In this document: positions 26,404 to 34,733 of the stretch, one piece after another
How the letters are laid out: each line of letters opens with the position of its first letter
Numbering within the stretch: the stretch's first letter is position 1
Assembly (NCBI RefSeq): GCF_028561335.1
Contig: NZ_JAQQTG010000002.1
Coordinates: 124,001 to 188,000, forward strand
Reading direction: 5' to 3'
From: Aequorivita todarodis
GTDB lineage: Bacteria; Bacteroidota; Bacteroidia; Flavobacteriales; Flavobacteriaceae
DNA length: 64,000 nt
Program-made: the position numbers and the translations under genes
The notes under the pieces: generated by a model
Told to the model about the DNA's origin: nothing
What the model saw: the letters and a program-made list of their open reading frames with translations, nothing else
Database searches by the model: none

Positions 26404-28125
26404 ATGAAAAAACAGCTTCTTATTCTGCTTGCGTTTTTTGCTTTCCAAAGTGGATCTGCGCAAATCTTTGATGTTTTTAAAAATAAAAGCTACAAAGTTT
26501 CTACCACTGTTTCAAAAGAAAATTTTGACACGGATTATCTTCCATCCGAAGTAGAAATTTATCACGATAAAATAGAACTGCAAAATGACCAATCGGAAAA
26601 AATAGTTTCAGCACTTAAAAAGATGGTTACCGAAAATCTTGAAAATGCAGTTTCCTTTTTTGAAATACATGCCGCCGCCAAAAAACAACTGGGCACTGCC
26701 CATGAAATTTCAATCAATATTCGCGGAGAACAGCCGCGGGAAAACCCACAGCCCGAGTTTAAAAATGTAAGTATAAATCTTTTAAGCGTGGTCAATAATT
26801 TTGCCATTTATGCAGTGAACTATACTTTTGAAGCAGGAAATCAATCTGATTCCAATGCTTTTAAAAAATTACTTACAAGACATTTTTATGCGGCCAATTT
26901 AAATACTGGCACTGTGGAAAACATCGACATAAAACCCAATGCCGAACAGCAAAAAATGCTGGAAACGCTTACCATTTCAGAATTCCAAAAAATCTATTTG
27001 CTGCAAACCGAAAAACTAAAATTGAATGATGCGGAACGGATTAAAAGCCCAATTGCAATTGACACTTCCTTTAGAAAAATGATTGACTATTCCGAAGCTG
27101 TTATTTTCCCTTATGCCGCCGGCGTTATGATTGAATTTCCGGCTTATTCCAAGTCTTCCAAAATTGTGGAGGGCAAAGCATTTCGCGTTTTATTAAAAGA
27201 TACCGAACTGCAAAATTTGGTAGAAAAATTTCCAAAACTGAAAAAATACGTTACGCAGCATTTGCTTCCTGCCCCAAAAACCACAAAGGAAAAAATGAGG
27301 GATGAACACGTTGATTTAAAAAGGTTTAGTCGAGGTCCAGAAGAATTGGAAGTTTTAAAAATGTTCGATTTCGACAAAAAAATCTACGAAATGAAGATTG
27401 AGAACTTCCAAGGCATCAATGATGAAAAGAAGTTTTCAGATGCTAAAATATTTCGTTTCAATAAAGATCAAACCCTTCACTTAATAGAAACCAGAGGGGC
27501 TAAAGGGGAAATCCATTCCGAAGAAAAATTCACCTATACCAATTTTCAAAAAGTAGAAACCGCGACAAATTTGGCTTATGAAAAAAGTTTGACGCTGTAT
27601 TATTATAAAGATGAAGCATTGAGTTATTCGGAAAAAATCCAAATTGACAAACAGAAAAATCCATACGATTCTTACCTGCAAACCGATATGGAAATCACGC
27701 AGCACCATTTAATTTTTAACGACAAGTATCGGTACGATCTGCGGTTCAATATTGTGGGAGACTTAACGGATAACCTATTTAGCCGCCATATTTCAGAAAA
27801 CACCGTTTGCGACGATCAACATTGTTTAATTTTTGATGCAAAGGATCGTGTTGTCGGCATCAAAGTTTTAAGAAGCGGTTCCATAGAAATTTTGACCGAT
27901 ACCGATGGAAAGGTTTTGGAAAGCTATTTTGATAGTGATAGGCATCGTTATTTTTTCAGTTATGACGCCAAAAATAGAATCAAAGAAGTAAAACATCTGG
28001 AAAGCGGAAAATTAAAGGATACCACTCGCTATCAATACGATCAATCGGAAACAAATCCGTTGTGCATTTTAAAAGAGAAACAATACAGCACCGAGCATTG
28101 CTATATTTTCAAATTTTGGGATTGA
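26404..28125 (+). CDS. Exported protein of unknown function, MORN-operon partner
   Basis: A 573-residue protein with signal peptide (QLLILLAFFAFQSGSAQ, cleaved after AQ near residue 20). The body is mixed alpha/beta; the C-terminal third shows RHS/YD-like strand repeats (CLIFDAKDRVVGIKVLRSG, YFFSYDAKNRIKEVKHLESG, TRYQYDQSETN) similar in rhythm to the MORN protein upstream. No catalytic motif is recognised. It begins five bases after the stop of the MORN gene, so the two are probably made together and may act together in the envelope. Function not assigned. Confidence 0.75.
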   Translation: MKKQLLILLAFFAFQSGSAQIFDVFKNKSYKVSTTVSKENFDTDYLPSEVEIYHDKIELQNDQSEKIVSALKKMVTENLENAVSFFEIHAAAKKQLGTAHEISINIRGEQPRENPQPEFKNVSINLLSVVNNFAIYAVNYTFEAGNQSDSNAFKKLLTRHFYAANLNTGTVENIDIKPNAEQQKMLETLTISEFQKIYLLQTEKLKLNDAERIKSPIAIDTSFRKMIDYSEAVIFPYAAGVMIEFPAYSKSSKIVEGKAFRVLLKDTELQNLVEKFPKLKKYVTQHLLPAPKTTKEKMRDEHVDLKRFSRGPEELEVLKMFDFDKKIYEMKIENFQGINDEKKFSDAKIFRFNKDQTLHLIETRGAKGEIHSEEKFTYTNFQKVETATNLAYEKSLTLYYYKDEALSYSEKIQIDKQKNPYDSYLQTDMEITQHHLIFNDKYRYDLRFNIVGDLTDNLFSRHISENTVCDDQHCLIFDAKDRVVGIKVLRSGSIEILTDTDGKVLESYFDSDRHRYFFSYDAKNRIKEVKHLESGKLKDTTRYQYDQSETNPLCILKEKQYSTEHCYIFKFWD

Positions 28126-28183
28126 ATTTAGAAACATTTTTATCCACCATGAACGAATCCCTGATTAACCAAGTATCAAATTT

Positions 28184-28209
28184 GGCACACTGAGCGCAGT
28201 CGAAGTGCC
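28184..28209. repeat. Dispersed palindrome (GGCAC ... GTGCC, CTGAGCGCAGTCGAAG core)
   Basis: GGCAC and GTGCC arms enclose ACTGAGCGCAGTCGAA. The core CTGAGCxxxxTCGAAG is shared with the longer inverted repeat at 63761-63818, so this looks like one member of a dispersed intergenic family. Confidence 0.55.
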
Positions 28210-28217
28210 GAAATACC

Positions 28218-28225
28218 TATCTTTG
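28218..28225 (+). promoter_or_regulatory. Candidate -7 box of purK
   Basis: TATCTTTG matches TAnnTTTG, 38 bases before the purK ATG. It lies directly after the palindrome at 28184. Confidence 0.5.
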
Positions 28226-28263
28226 CACAATAAAAAATAGGCAATAACAATAGAAAATAATCC

Positions 28264-29418
28264 ATGAACTACTTCTCCACCAACTTCACTCTCGGCATTC
28301 TTGGCGGCGGGCAGTTGGGCAAAATGATGCTCTACGAAACCCGCAAATGGGATATTAAAACACACGTGCTCGATCCCAGCGCCGAGGCACCCTGCCGGAT
28401 TGCCGCAGACTATTTTGAGCAAGGCGATTTGATGGATTTTGAAACGGTTTATAACTTCGGAAAAAAGGTAGATGTACTCACTTTTGAAATAGAAGGAGTA
28501 AATATTGAAGCGCTGGAAAAGTTGGAAAGCGAAGGCATAAAAGTATATCCCAGTGCCGCGACACTTCGGAATATTCAGGACAAAGGAATTCAGAAACAGT
28601 TTTATAAGGAACACCAAATTCCTACTTCACCTTTTAAGGTTTACAAAGACAAATACGAGCTCAACGAAGCGATAGTTAGAAAAGAATTGCACTTCCCCTT
28701 TGTGTGGAAAAGTTGCACCGGCGGTTACGATGGCAAAGGCGTAGGCATCATCCGCGATGCCGAAGATGTAATCCCGCTGTCAGAAGGCGCTTGCATTGCT
28801 GAAAAATTGATTCCCTTTAAAAATGAATTGGCGGTAATTGTTGCGAGAAATCCTTCGGGGGAAGTAAAAACCTATCCCGTTGTAGAAATGGAATTCCACC
28901 CCGAAGCCAACCAAGTGGAATACGTAATCTGCCCCGCAAGAATAGACGAAGCGGTAGCACAAAAAGCCAGGGCTGTAGCCACAAAAGTTTCCGAAGCGTT
29001 TAAACACGTAGGGCTTTTGGCGGTAGAAATGTTCCAGACTGAAGACGATGAAATCCTCGTAAACGAAGTAGCGCCAAGACCCCACAACAGTGGCCATTAC
29101 AGCATAGAAGCCAGCTACACCAACCAGTTCGAGCAGCAAATAAGAGCGATATTAAATTTACCTTTGGGAAATACCGACAGTAAAGTAGGCGGCATTATGG
29201 TCAATTTAGTAGGCACCGAAGGCCACACGGGCCAAGTAGTCTATAAAAACATAGAAAAAATCCTCGCGATGGAAGGCGTAACGCCCCACATTTATGGCAA
29301 AAAGGAAACCCGCCCGTTTAGAAAGATGGGCCACGTAACCATAGTAAACAAAGACCTCAACAAAGCGCGAAGGATTGCGGAGGAGGTTAAGAAGACGATT
29401 GAAGTGGTAGCTCACTAA
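28264..29418 (+). CDS. purK: 5-(carboxyamino)imidazole ribonucleotide synthase
   Basis: A 384-residue ATP-grasp enzyme of purine synthesis that uses ATP and bicarbonate to make N5-CAIR from AIR. The start LGILGGGQLGKMMLYETRKW is the PurK Rossmann loop; DKGIQKQFYKEHQIPTSPF begins the ATP-grasp domain; KSCTGGYDGKGVG is the glycine-rich ATP loop and VNEVAPRPHNSGHYSIEA the catalytic loop near residue 265. Its product is the substrate of PurE, whose gene normally follows at once; here a toxin-antitoxin island of about 0.97 kb separates them. A perfect ten-base hairpin sits just after its stop. Confidence 0.95.
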   Translation: MNYFSTNFTLGILGGGQLGKMMLYETRKWDIKTHVLDPSAEAPCRIAADYFEQGDLMDFETVYNFGKKVDVLTFEIEGVNIEALEKLESEGIKVYPSAATLRNIQDKGIQKQFYKEHQIPTSPFKVYKDKYELNEAIVRKELHFPFVWKSCTGGYDGKGVGIIRDAEDVIPLSEGACIAEKLIPFKNELAVIVARNPSGEVKTYPVVEMEFHPEANQVEYVICPARIDEAVAQKARAVATKVSEAFKHVGLLAVEMFQTEDDEILVNEVAPRPHNSGHYSIEASYTNQFEQQIRAILNLPLGNTDSKVGGIMVNLVGTEGHTGQVVYKNIEKILAMEGVTPHIYGKKETRPFRKMGHVTIVNKDLNKARRIAEEVKKTIEVVAH

Positions 29419-29439
29419 TCCGCCACAGCGTGAATATGC

Positions 29440-29464
29440 AACTTGGCGGGAAATCCGCCAAGTT
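29440..29464. terminator. Perfect hairpin after purK
   Basis: AACTTGGCGG and CCGCCAAGTT pair perfectly around GAAAT. There is no strong T run after it, so it may act as a weak terminator or mark the left boundary of the inserted island. Confidence 0.5.
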
Positions 29465-29475
29465 CAAAAATATAA

Positions 29476-29700
29476 ATTATCAATAACAGCACTTCAAATA
29501 TCATTATTTATAAGGCCAAAGATGGTCTTTTAGACGTTCAAGTAAAATTTGATAATGAAACAGTTTGGCTTTCCTTAAATCAAATTTCTGATTTATTTGA
29601 AAAAGATAAATCAGTAATATCACGACACATTAAGAATATTTTTAAAGAAGGAGAACTTGAAAGAGATTCAGTTGTTGCAAAAAGTGCAACAACCTTTTGA
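29476..29700 (+). pseudogene. Truncated RhuM-family gene
   Basis: The open frame after the stop at 29473-29475 reads NIIIYKAKDGLLDVQVKFD, NETVWLSLNQISDLFEKDKS and VISRHIKNIFKEGELERDS and stops at TGA (29698) after VVAKSATTF. This is the N-terminal domain of RhuM/Fic-associated 'virulence RhuM' proteins, which run to about 330 residues in Bacteroidota. The start ATG is gone and everything after the conserved VVAK-ATT point is lost. The break lies in an eight-base inverted repeat (GTTGTTGC / GCAACAAC). Confidence 0.8.
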
Positions 29701-29760
29701 GGTTAAGTTCGACCCTAACAACTGAGTATATTTTGTATATTTATCCAAATTTTGTGGGTT

Positions 29761-29940
29761 ATGACTATAGCTGAAAAGAGAAATAAAATAAAAAAAGCCG
29801 TGGAATCTTTTTCCAATGAACAATTAGAAGAAACACTTCATTTTATCGAAAAAGTAATAGATAATGATGAAAGAAGAAAAGATTACATCAAAAATCTATT
29901 AATAAAGGAAAAGAATCTTTTTGAGAGGCTTGCCAAATGA
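29761..29940 (+). CDS. Probable antitoxin of a Doc-type pair
   Basis: A 59-residue, highly charged helical protein (MTIAEKRNKIKKAVESFSNE, QLEETLHFIEKVIDNDERRK). The ATG at 29761 is chosen over an in-frame TTG three codons upstream. Its last bases overlap the start of the Doc-like toxin gene (ATGA), the usual toxin-antitoxin arrangement with the antitoxin first. It does not show the Phd DNA-binding fold clearly; the antitoxin role is inferred from position, size and overlap. Confidence 0.65.
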   Translation: MTIAEKRNKIKKAVESFSNEQLEETLHFIEKVIDNDERRKDYIKNLLIKEKNLFERLAK

Positions 29941-30317
29941 TTTCCGAAAAACTTGCAAAAGAGATTAATTTAATCATTGCTGAGTTTTCTGGAGGTGCTT
30001 CGGGAATAAGGGACAATAATGGACTTCTTTCTGCTCTCAATAGGCCATATCAAACTTTTGATGGAATAGACCTTTATCCTACCGCAATAGAAAAATCTGC
30101 CGCAATTTTGGAAAGTATTATTATAAATCATCCTTTTATTGATGGTAATAAAAGAATGGGATATGCCTTTATGAGGTTATTGTTGGCAGAGGATGGCTTT
30201 GATATGAAAGCTAAGGAAGATGATATTTATAATTTCGTTATTTCTGTATCTAAAGGTAAAATGAATACCGAAGAAATAATCAAATGGATTAAAAATCACA
30301 CAACCAAAAAAAAATAA
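29937..30317 (+). CDS. Death-on-curing (Doc/Fic) family toxin
   Basis: A 126-residue Fic-fold protein of the Doc group. The active-site motif HPFIDGNKRMGYAF near residues 65-78 carries the catalytic His, acidic residue and Arg/Lys (HPFxDGNKR), and the upstream GIRDNNGLLSALNRPYQTFD is the Doc flap/helix region. Known Doc proteins phosphorylate elongation factor Tu; AMP-transferring Fic proteins share the fold but usually have HxFxxGNGR, so the K in GNKR favours Doc-type chemistry. The gene overlaps the putative antitoxin by four bases. Base composition is visibly more AT-rich than purK or purE, consistent with transfer into the pur operon. Confidence 0.85.
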   Translation: MISEKLAKEINLIIAEFSGGASGIRDNNGLLSALNRPYQTFDGIDLYPTAIEKSAAILESIIINHPFIDGNKRMGYAFMRLLLAEDGFDMKAKEDDIYNFVISVSKGKMNTEEIIKWIKNHTTKKK

Positions 30318-30344
30318 ATAAAATCGTATGCGCAGGTGGTTTAA

Positions 30345-30388
30345 ACAAGTTCCAAAATTGGAATTTGGAATTTAAAAAATTTGGAATT
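30345..30388. repeat. GGAATTT-type heptamers before purE
   Basis: Units such as GGAATTT, in CCAAAATTGGAATTTGG and a second TTTGGAATTTT, fill the spacer and run up to the purE ATG at 30391. The same heptamer forms the block at 52746-52783. Confidence 0.65.
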
Positions 30389-30390
30389 TT

Positions 30391-30876
30391 ATGAAAAAAG
30401 TAGCGATAATAATGGGAAGCACCAGCGACCTGCCAGTAATGCAGGAAGCGGTGGATATTCTAAAGGAATTCAATATTGAAGTGGAAGTGGACATCGTTTC
30501 CGCCCACAGAACTCCGGATAAACTTTTCGATTACGGGAAAAATGCCCACACCCGCGGTATTGCGGTAATTATTGCAGGCGCGGGCGGCGCGGCACACCTT
30601 CCGGGGATGATTGCTTCGCTGTCGCCACTTCCGGTTATTGGCGTGCCCGTAAAATCCAGCAACTCCATTGACGGCTGGGACAGCATCCTGTCCATCCTCC
30701 AAATGCCGGGCGGCGTGCCCGTTGCCACCGTTGCGTTGAATGGCGCCAAAAATGCGGGTATCCTGGCCGCACAGATTATCGGCGCTTCCGATAAGGCTGT
30801 TTTGGATCGGATTATTGCCTATAAAGAAGAATTGAAGATCAAGGTTGAATCCGCTTCAAAAGAATTAAACAAATAG
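30391..30876 (+). CDS. purE: N5-CAIR mutase, class I
   Basis: A 161-residue enzyme that converts N5-CAIR to CAIR in purine synthesis, using the product of PurK. The opening KVAIIMGSTSDLPVMQEAVD contains the phosphate loop, and SAHRTPDKLFDYG the catalytic His region of class I PurE; GAGGAAHLPGMIAS is the second conserved loop. It normally forms an operon with purK; here an island with a RhuM remnant and a Doc-type toxin pair lies between, so purE probably needs its own promoter or read-through. Confidence 0.95.
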   Translation: MKKVAIIMGSTSDLPVMQEAVDILKEFNIEVEVDIVSAHRTPDKLFDYGKNAHTRGIAVIIAGAGGAAHLPGMIASLSPLPVIGVPVKSSNSIDGWDSILSILQMPGGVPVATVALNGAKNAGILAAQIIGASDKAVLDRIIAYKEELKIKVESASKELNK

Positions 30877-30891
30877 TTTTCAAAAATGTTT

Positions 30892-30963
30892 CCCGCAGAT
30901 TTCCGCAGATTTTCGCAGAAAATAAACGGAATGAGTTCTGCGAAAATCTGCGAAATCCGCGGG
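30892..30963. repeat. Long inverted repeat of CGCAGATTT units
   Basis: The left arm (30892-30920) is three CGCAGATTT-like units and the right arm (30936-30963) is its reverse complement with one substitution and one indel, around a 15-base loop. A 28-29 base imperfect stem would form in the RNA or as a cruciform. It occupies almost the whole spacer between purE and the M3 peptidase gene. Confidence 0.8.
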
Positions 30964-30982
30964 CAAAAAATCATAATTTAAA

Positions 30983-33061
30983 ATGAACAATCCCCTATTA
31001 AAACCCTATAATACTGTCCCATTTTCAAAAATTGAAAACGCACATTTCCTGCCGGCAATAAGTCAGTTGATTGAAAAAACCAGAGACGAAATTGATGCTA
31101 TAACTTCAAATACAGAAAAACCTACTTTCAAAAACACAGTAGAAGCCCTTGAAAACACCGGCGAACAATTAGATAGGGCAACCAGCATTTTTTTCAATCT
31201 AAACAGCGCCGAGACCAACGACGAAATACAAAAGATAGCACAGGAAGTTTCGCCTATGCTCACGGAGTTCAGTAATGATATGTTGCTGAATGAGAAATTG
31301 TTTGAAAGAATAAAAACGGTTTATAAGCAAAGGGATTCCTTAAATCTTACGGAAGAACAGCACATGCTGCTCGACAAAAAATACAAGGCTTTTTCCAGAA
31401 ATGGCGCCAACCTTTCCGAAGAAAAGAAAACCAAACTGCGCAAAATTGACGCAGAACTTTCAAAGTTGAAATTGACTTTCGGTGAAAATGTTTTGGCCGA
31501 AACCAATAAATTCGAACTTCATATTACAGACGAAAAAGACCTTTCAGGATTGCCCGAAGGCGTGATTGAAGCCACTGCCCAAACTGCTGATGAAAAAGGA
31601 AAAGACGGCTGGGTTTTCACTTTGGATTACCCCAGCTACGTGCCGTTTATGACCTATGCCGACAATCGCGAACTCCGCAAAAAGATGGCGATTGCCTTTG
31701 GCGCAAAAGGATTCCATAATGACGAATTGGACAACCAACAAAACGTTTTGCAGATTGCAACCCTTCGCCATAAACGGGCCAATTTGTTGGGCTATGAAAG
31801 CCACGCCCATTTTGTTTTGGAAGAACGCATGGCCGAAACGCCCGAAAAGGTAAAATCATTTTTAAATGAGTTGCTTGAAAAAGCCAAGCCAGCGGCACAA
31901 AAGGAGTTTGATGAATTGACCCAATTCGCGAAGGAACTGGACGGCATCGACCGTTTGGAAAAATGGGACGGCGCCTATTATTCCGAAAAATTGAAGCAGA
32001 AATTGTTCAATCTCGACGACGAAAAGCTGAAGCCCTATTTTGAGTTGAAAAACGTCATCAACGGCGTTTTTACCGTTGCCGAAAAACTCTACGGCCTTCA
32101 TTTTGAGGAAGTACATAACATCGATAAATACCATCCCGATGTAAAAACATACGAGGTAAAGGACGACGAAGGCGAACTGGTCGCAATCTTTTACGCAGAC
32201 TTCCATCCGCGGCCTGGAAAAAGGAATGGTGCGTGGATGACTTCGTATAAACCGCAACGTAAAATTGAAGTTCAGATAGATCCCAATCAAGTTGGAAATT
32301 CTAATGGTAAGATACCCGCCTCCGCGGGTATTAAAAACGACCGTCCGCATATTTCAATCGTTTGCAATTTTACCAAGCCTACGGCCAGCAAACCTTCGCT
32401 TTTGACTTTTAATGAAGTAACAACGTTATTCCACGAATTTGGCCACGCGCTGCACGGTATGCTTGCGAACACCCACTACCCCAGCCTTTCGGGCACCAGC
32501 GTGTATTGGGATTTCGTGGAATTGCCCAGCCAGATTTTGGAGAACTGGTGTTACGAAAAAGAAACTTTGGAACTTTTTGCAACACATTATAAAACCGGAG
32601 AAGTCATTCCAATGGAATACGTGGAAAAAATAAAGGATTCCGCCACTTTTTTGGAGGGAATGGCAACCCTGCGCCAATTGAGTTTTGGAATGCTCGACAT
32701 GGCTTGGCACGGCAGCGACCCATCGGGAATCAAGGACGTAAAAGCCTTTGAAGTCGCCGCTTTTGACGACACCCAACTTTATCCCGACGTGAAGGAAAAC
32801 TGTATGAGCACTTCCTTTTCACATATATTCCAAGGTGGTTATTCTGCTGGTTACTACAGTTACAAATGGGCAGAGGTGTTGGATGCGGATGCTTTCGCCC
32901 TCTTTAAACAGGAAGGTATTTTCAACAAAAAAGTGGCCGATAGGTTTAAAGGTTTTGTGCTTTCGCAGGGCGGAACCATGGACCCGATGGAGCTCTACAT
33001 AAAGTTCCGAGGGCAGAAACCAGACCCCGAAGCACTTTTAAAACGAGCGGGATTGCTATAA
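30983..33061 (+). CDS. M3-family oligopeptidase (Dcp-like)
   Basis: A 692-residue zinc metallopeptidase of the M3 family (thimet oligopeptidase / peptidyl-dipeptidase Dcp). No signal peptide is seen, so it is cytoplasmic, where such enzymes degrade short peptides. The catalytic motif TTLFHEFGHALHGML (HExxH, near residue 484) is followed by VYWDFVELPSQILENW with the third zinc ligand Glu, and HxxxY-type residues in FSHIFQGGYSAGYYSYKWAE. Around residues 444-449 the phrase KIPASAG is encoded by a REP-like palindrome (32313-32330) that is otherwise intergenic, an in-frame insertion next to RPHISIVCNFTKP. The family length is about 680, so the insertion is tolerated. Confidence 0.93.
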   Translation: MNNPLLKPYNTVPFSKIENAHFLPAISQLIEKTRDEIDAITSNTEKPTFKNTVEALENTGEQLDRATSIFFNLNSAETNDEIQKIAQEVSPMLTEFSNDMLLNEKLFERIKTVYKQRDSLNLTEEQHMLLDKKYKAFSRNGANLSEEKKTKLRKIDAELSKLKLTFGENVLAETNKFELHITDEKDLSGLPEGVIEATAQTADEKGKDGWVFTLDYPSYVPFMTYADNRELRKKMAIAFGAKGFHNDELDNQQNVLQIATLRHKRANLLGYESHAHFVLEERMAETPEKVKSFLNELLEKAKPAAQKEFDELTQFAKELDGIDRLEKWDGAYYSEKLKQKLFNLDDEKLKPYFELKNVINGVFTVAEKLYGLHFEEVHNIDKYHPDVKTYEVKDDEGELVAIFYADFHPRPGKRNGAWMTSYKPQRKIEVQIDPNQVGNSNGKIPASAGIKNDRPHISIVCNFTKPTASKPSLLTFNEVTTLFHEFGHALHGMLANTHYPSLSGTSVYWDFVELPSQILENWCYEKETLELFATHYKTGEVIPMEYVEKIKDSATFLEGMATLRQLSFGMLDMAWHGSDPSGIKDVKAFEVAAFDDTQLYPDVKENCMSTSFSHIFQGGYSAGYYSYKWAEVLDADAFALFKQEGIFNKKVADRFKGFVLSQGGTMDPMELYIKFRGQKPDPEALLKRAGLL
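32313..32330. repeat. REP-like palindrome inside the M3 peptidase gene
   Basis: TACCCGC and GCGGGTA arms enclose CTCC. The same palindrome with a GC-rich loop stands directly before gcvP (36531-36548), there intergenic. Inside this gene it is translated in frame as part of GKIPASAGIKN. Confidence 0.8.
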
Positions 33062-33066
33062 AAAAA

Positions 33067-33097
33067 GACCCCAAAGGTTTTGAAAACCTTTGGGGTC
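33067..33097. terminator. Bidirectional terminator between converging peptidase genes
   Basis: GACCCCAAAGGTTTT pairs perfectly with AAAACCTTTGGGGTC around a single base. It is centred in the 56-base gap between the ends of the M3 (+) and M28 (-) genes, with an A run on the left giving a T run for the minus transcript. Confidence 0.85.
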
Positions 33098-33117
33098 TGG
33101 AATTTGTTCGGAATCAT

Positions 33118-34563
33118 TTAATTCAATATAAATTTCTTTGTAAACGTGTGTCCGTTTTCCAAAGCGAACTGCGCAATATAAAAGCCTTGTGCAAATTGCT
33201 GCAGCTGAATGCTTCCCGCTTCGTTATTCGTTTCTTTAGAAACTATTCTTTGTCCCGTTACGTTGAAAACCGATACTTCCTTTACGTTTGAAATAGTATT
33301 ATTTAGGCGATAATTCAACGTTTTGTCTTTCACAAATACACTTATTGCGTTTTCAGAAAAATCATTCACCGAAAGGGTTTTTGGTTTGGCGGCTTCAATC
33401 AAAAACTCCAATCCGAGCTTTGTGAATTTTACGGCGTGGTCTGGGGTGTTGAAAAAAGAATAGACATCCCCAGAACTGTGGATGTTGGGATTGTCCTGCC
33501 CCATGGCCGCCTCAAATGGAAAAGCCGCAGCATACCCATTATCGGCCCAACTGGCGTGGTCTGAACAGCCATAACCACATTCGGTAAAGCTATAGGTAAA
33601 ACTATGGGCCCCCGAATCGTTGTAATGATCCATCAAATCAGTCAAATAATCGTTCAGCTCACTACTGTTGTACCAATCCGTGGTTATGTGAATATCACTG
33701 CTTGACCCTTTATAGCCCGTCATATCAAACTGAACATAAGCAGCTACGTTAACGCCGTTATTGGCATACGCTGCCGCAATTTCGGCAGAACCTACCAAGC
33801 CAATTTCCTCTGCGGCAAAAGCCATTACCTCAATGCTTCTGTTGGGCACAAAATTCTTTGCCAAAAGCACGCGCACCATTTCGTTCAATGACGATATCCC
33901 AGAAGCATTGTCATCAGCTCCGGGAGCATCGTTTTTGTTGCCAAATGTTGTTGAATCTATATGTCCGCCAATTATCACAAATTCGTCTGGCGTGTCTGCG
34001 CCGTCCATGGTTAAGATAACCGAAGGCATTGGCGTGTTCACATGATTGTAAATACGGGTGTGTACATCCGTTCTTCCGGAAGCCAAGATCATATCGTCCC
34101 ATTTTGCCTGTTGGTCCATCACCGCTTGTATCGCTTGCGATTTTGTGTGATACCGTGTTCCATAACCCTGCAATTCTAAAATATTGTCTTCTATATTCTG
34201 TCCGTCCACCAAGTCCAAACATTCGTTTACAAACACATCTTCGGTTATGGTATAATCTATCGTGGGGTTTCTACGCGGCACCCTGTTCAAAGCCATGAGC
34301 GCCTTTTCTTCCGAAGCCCTAAAGATATAACCGGGGCCGTGGGTGCGAACGTTGTCATGGATTTTATGGGCCACTTCTTCGGAAAGGAGAACAGCAGCCT
34401 GACTGTCCTTGCTGTCCAAAATCTGCATATCGTTTGGATAAAGCGCTTTAAAGGAAATAGCATCCTCGGCATCCATAGTTGCATAAAAGGAGGTGCCGTT
34501 TTGAGCAATTGCGGCAATTGAAAATAAAAGAAACGTAAAGAGTACTGTTGTAAATTTTTTCAT
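33118..34563 (-). CDS. Secreted M28 aminopeptidase with T9SS sorting domain
   Basis: A 481-residue zinc aminopeptidase. The signal peptide (FTTVLFTFLLFSIAAIAQ) is followed by a pro-region and an M28 catalytic domain with GGHIDSTTFG, APGADDNASGISSL (bridging Asp), AFAAEEIGLVGS (Glu pair) and SDHASWADNGY; the last ~80 residues form a type A T9SS sorting domain (VSVFNVTGQRIVSKETNN, GFYIAQFALENGHTFTKKF). It should leave the cell through the T9SS and be trimmed by PorU, removing N-terminal residues from peptides outside the cell. It is monocistronic and shares a terminator with the converging M3 gene. Confidence 0.92.
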   Translation of the reverse strand: MKKFTTVLFTFLLFSIAAIAQNGTSFYATMDAEDAISFKALYPNDMQILDSKDSQAAVLLSEEVAHKIHDNVRTHGPGYIFRASEEKALMALNRVPRRNPTIDYTITEDVFVNECLDLVDGQNIEDNILELQGYGTRYHTKSQAIQAVMDQQAKWDDMILASGRTDVHTRIYNHVNTPMPSVILTMDGADTPDEFVIIGGHIDSTTFGNKNDAPGADDNASGISSLNEMVRVLLAKNFVPNRSIEVMAFAAEEIGLVGSAEIAAAYANNGVNVAAYVQFDMTGYKGSSSDIHITTDWYNSSELNDYLTDLMDHYNDSGAHSFTYSFTECGYGCSDHASWADNGYAAAFPFEAAMGQDNPNIHSSGDVYSFFNTPDHAVKFTKLGLEFLIEAAKPKTLSVNDFSENAISVFVKDKTLNYRLNNTISNVKEVSVFNVTGQRIVSKETNNEAGSIQLQQFAQGFYIAQFALENGHTFTKKFILN

Positions 34564-34703
34564 TGGGAAGTGTATAATGTTAATCTTGTAAAAGTAAGAC
34601 TTATAGCGAATTTATTCACCCTTTCTAAAAGTTTAACTATTTAAGCCATAAAATACTTCAAACTAATTGATTAGTATCTTCGTATATGTTCTTAAAACTT
34701 CCC

Positions 34704-34711
34704 TATTTTTG
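34704..34711 (+). promoter_or_regulatory. Candidate -7 box of the second ECF sigma gene
   Basis: TATTTTTG matches TAnnTTTG, 23 bases before the TTG start at 34734. No GTAAC/CGTC ECF element is seen here, unlike at the other sigma gene. Confidence 0.4.
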
Positions 34712-34733
34712 AAATAGGCTAAAATTTATTCTT

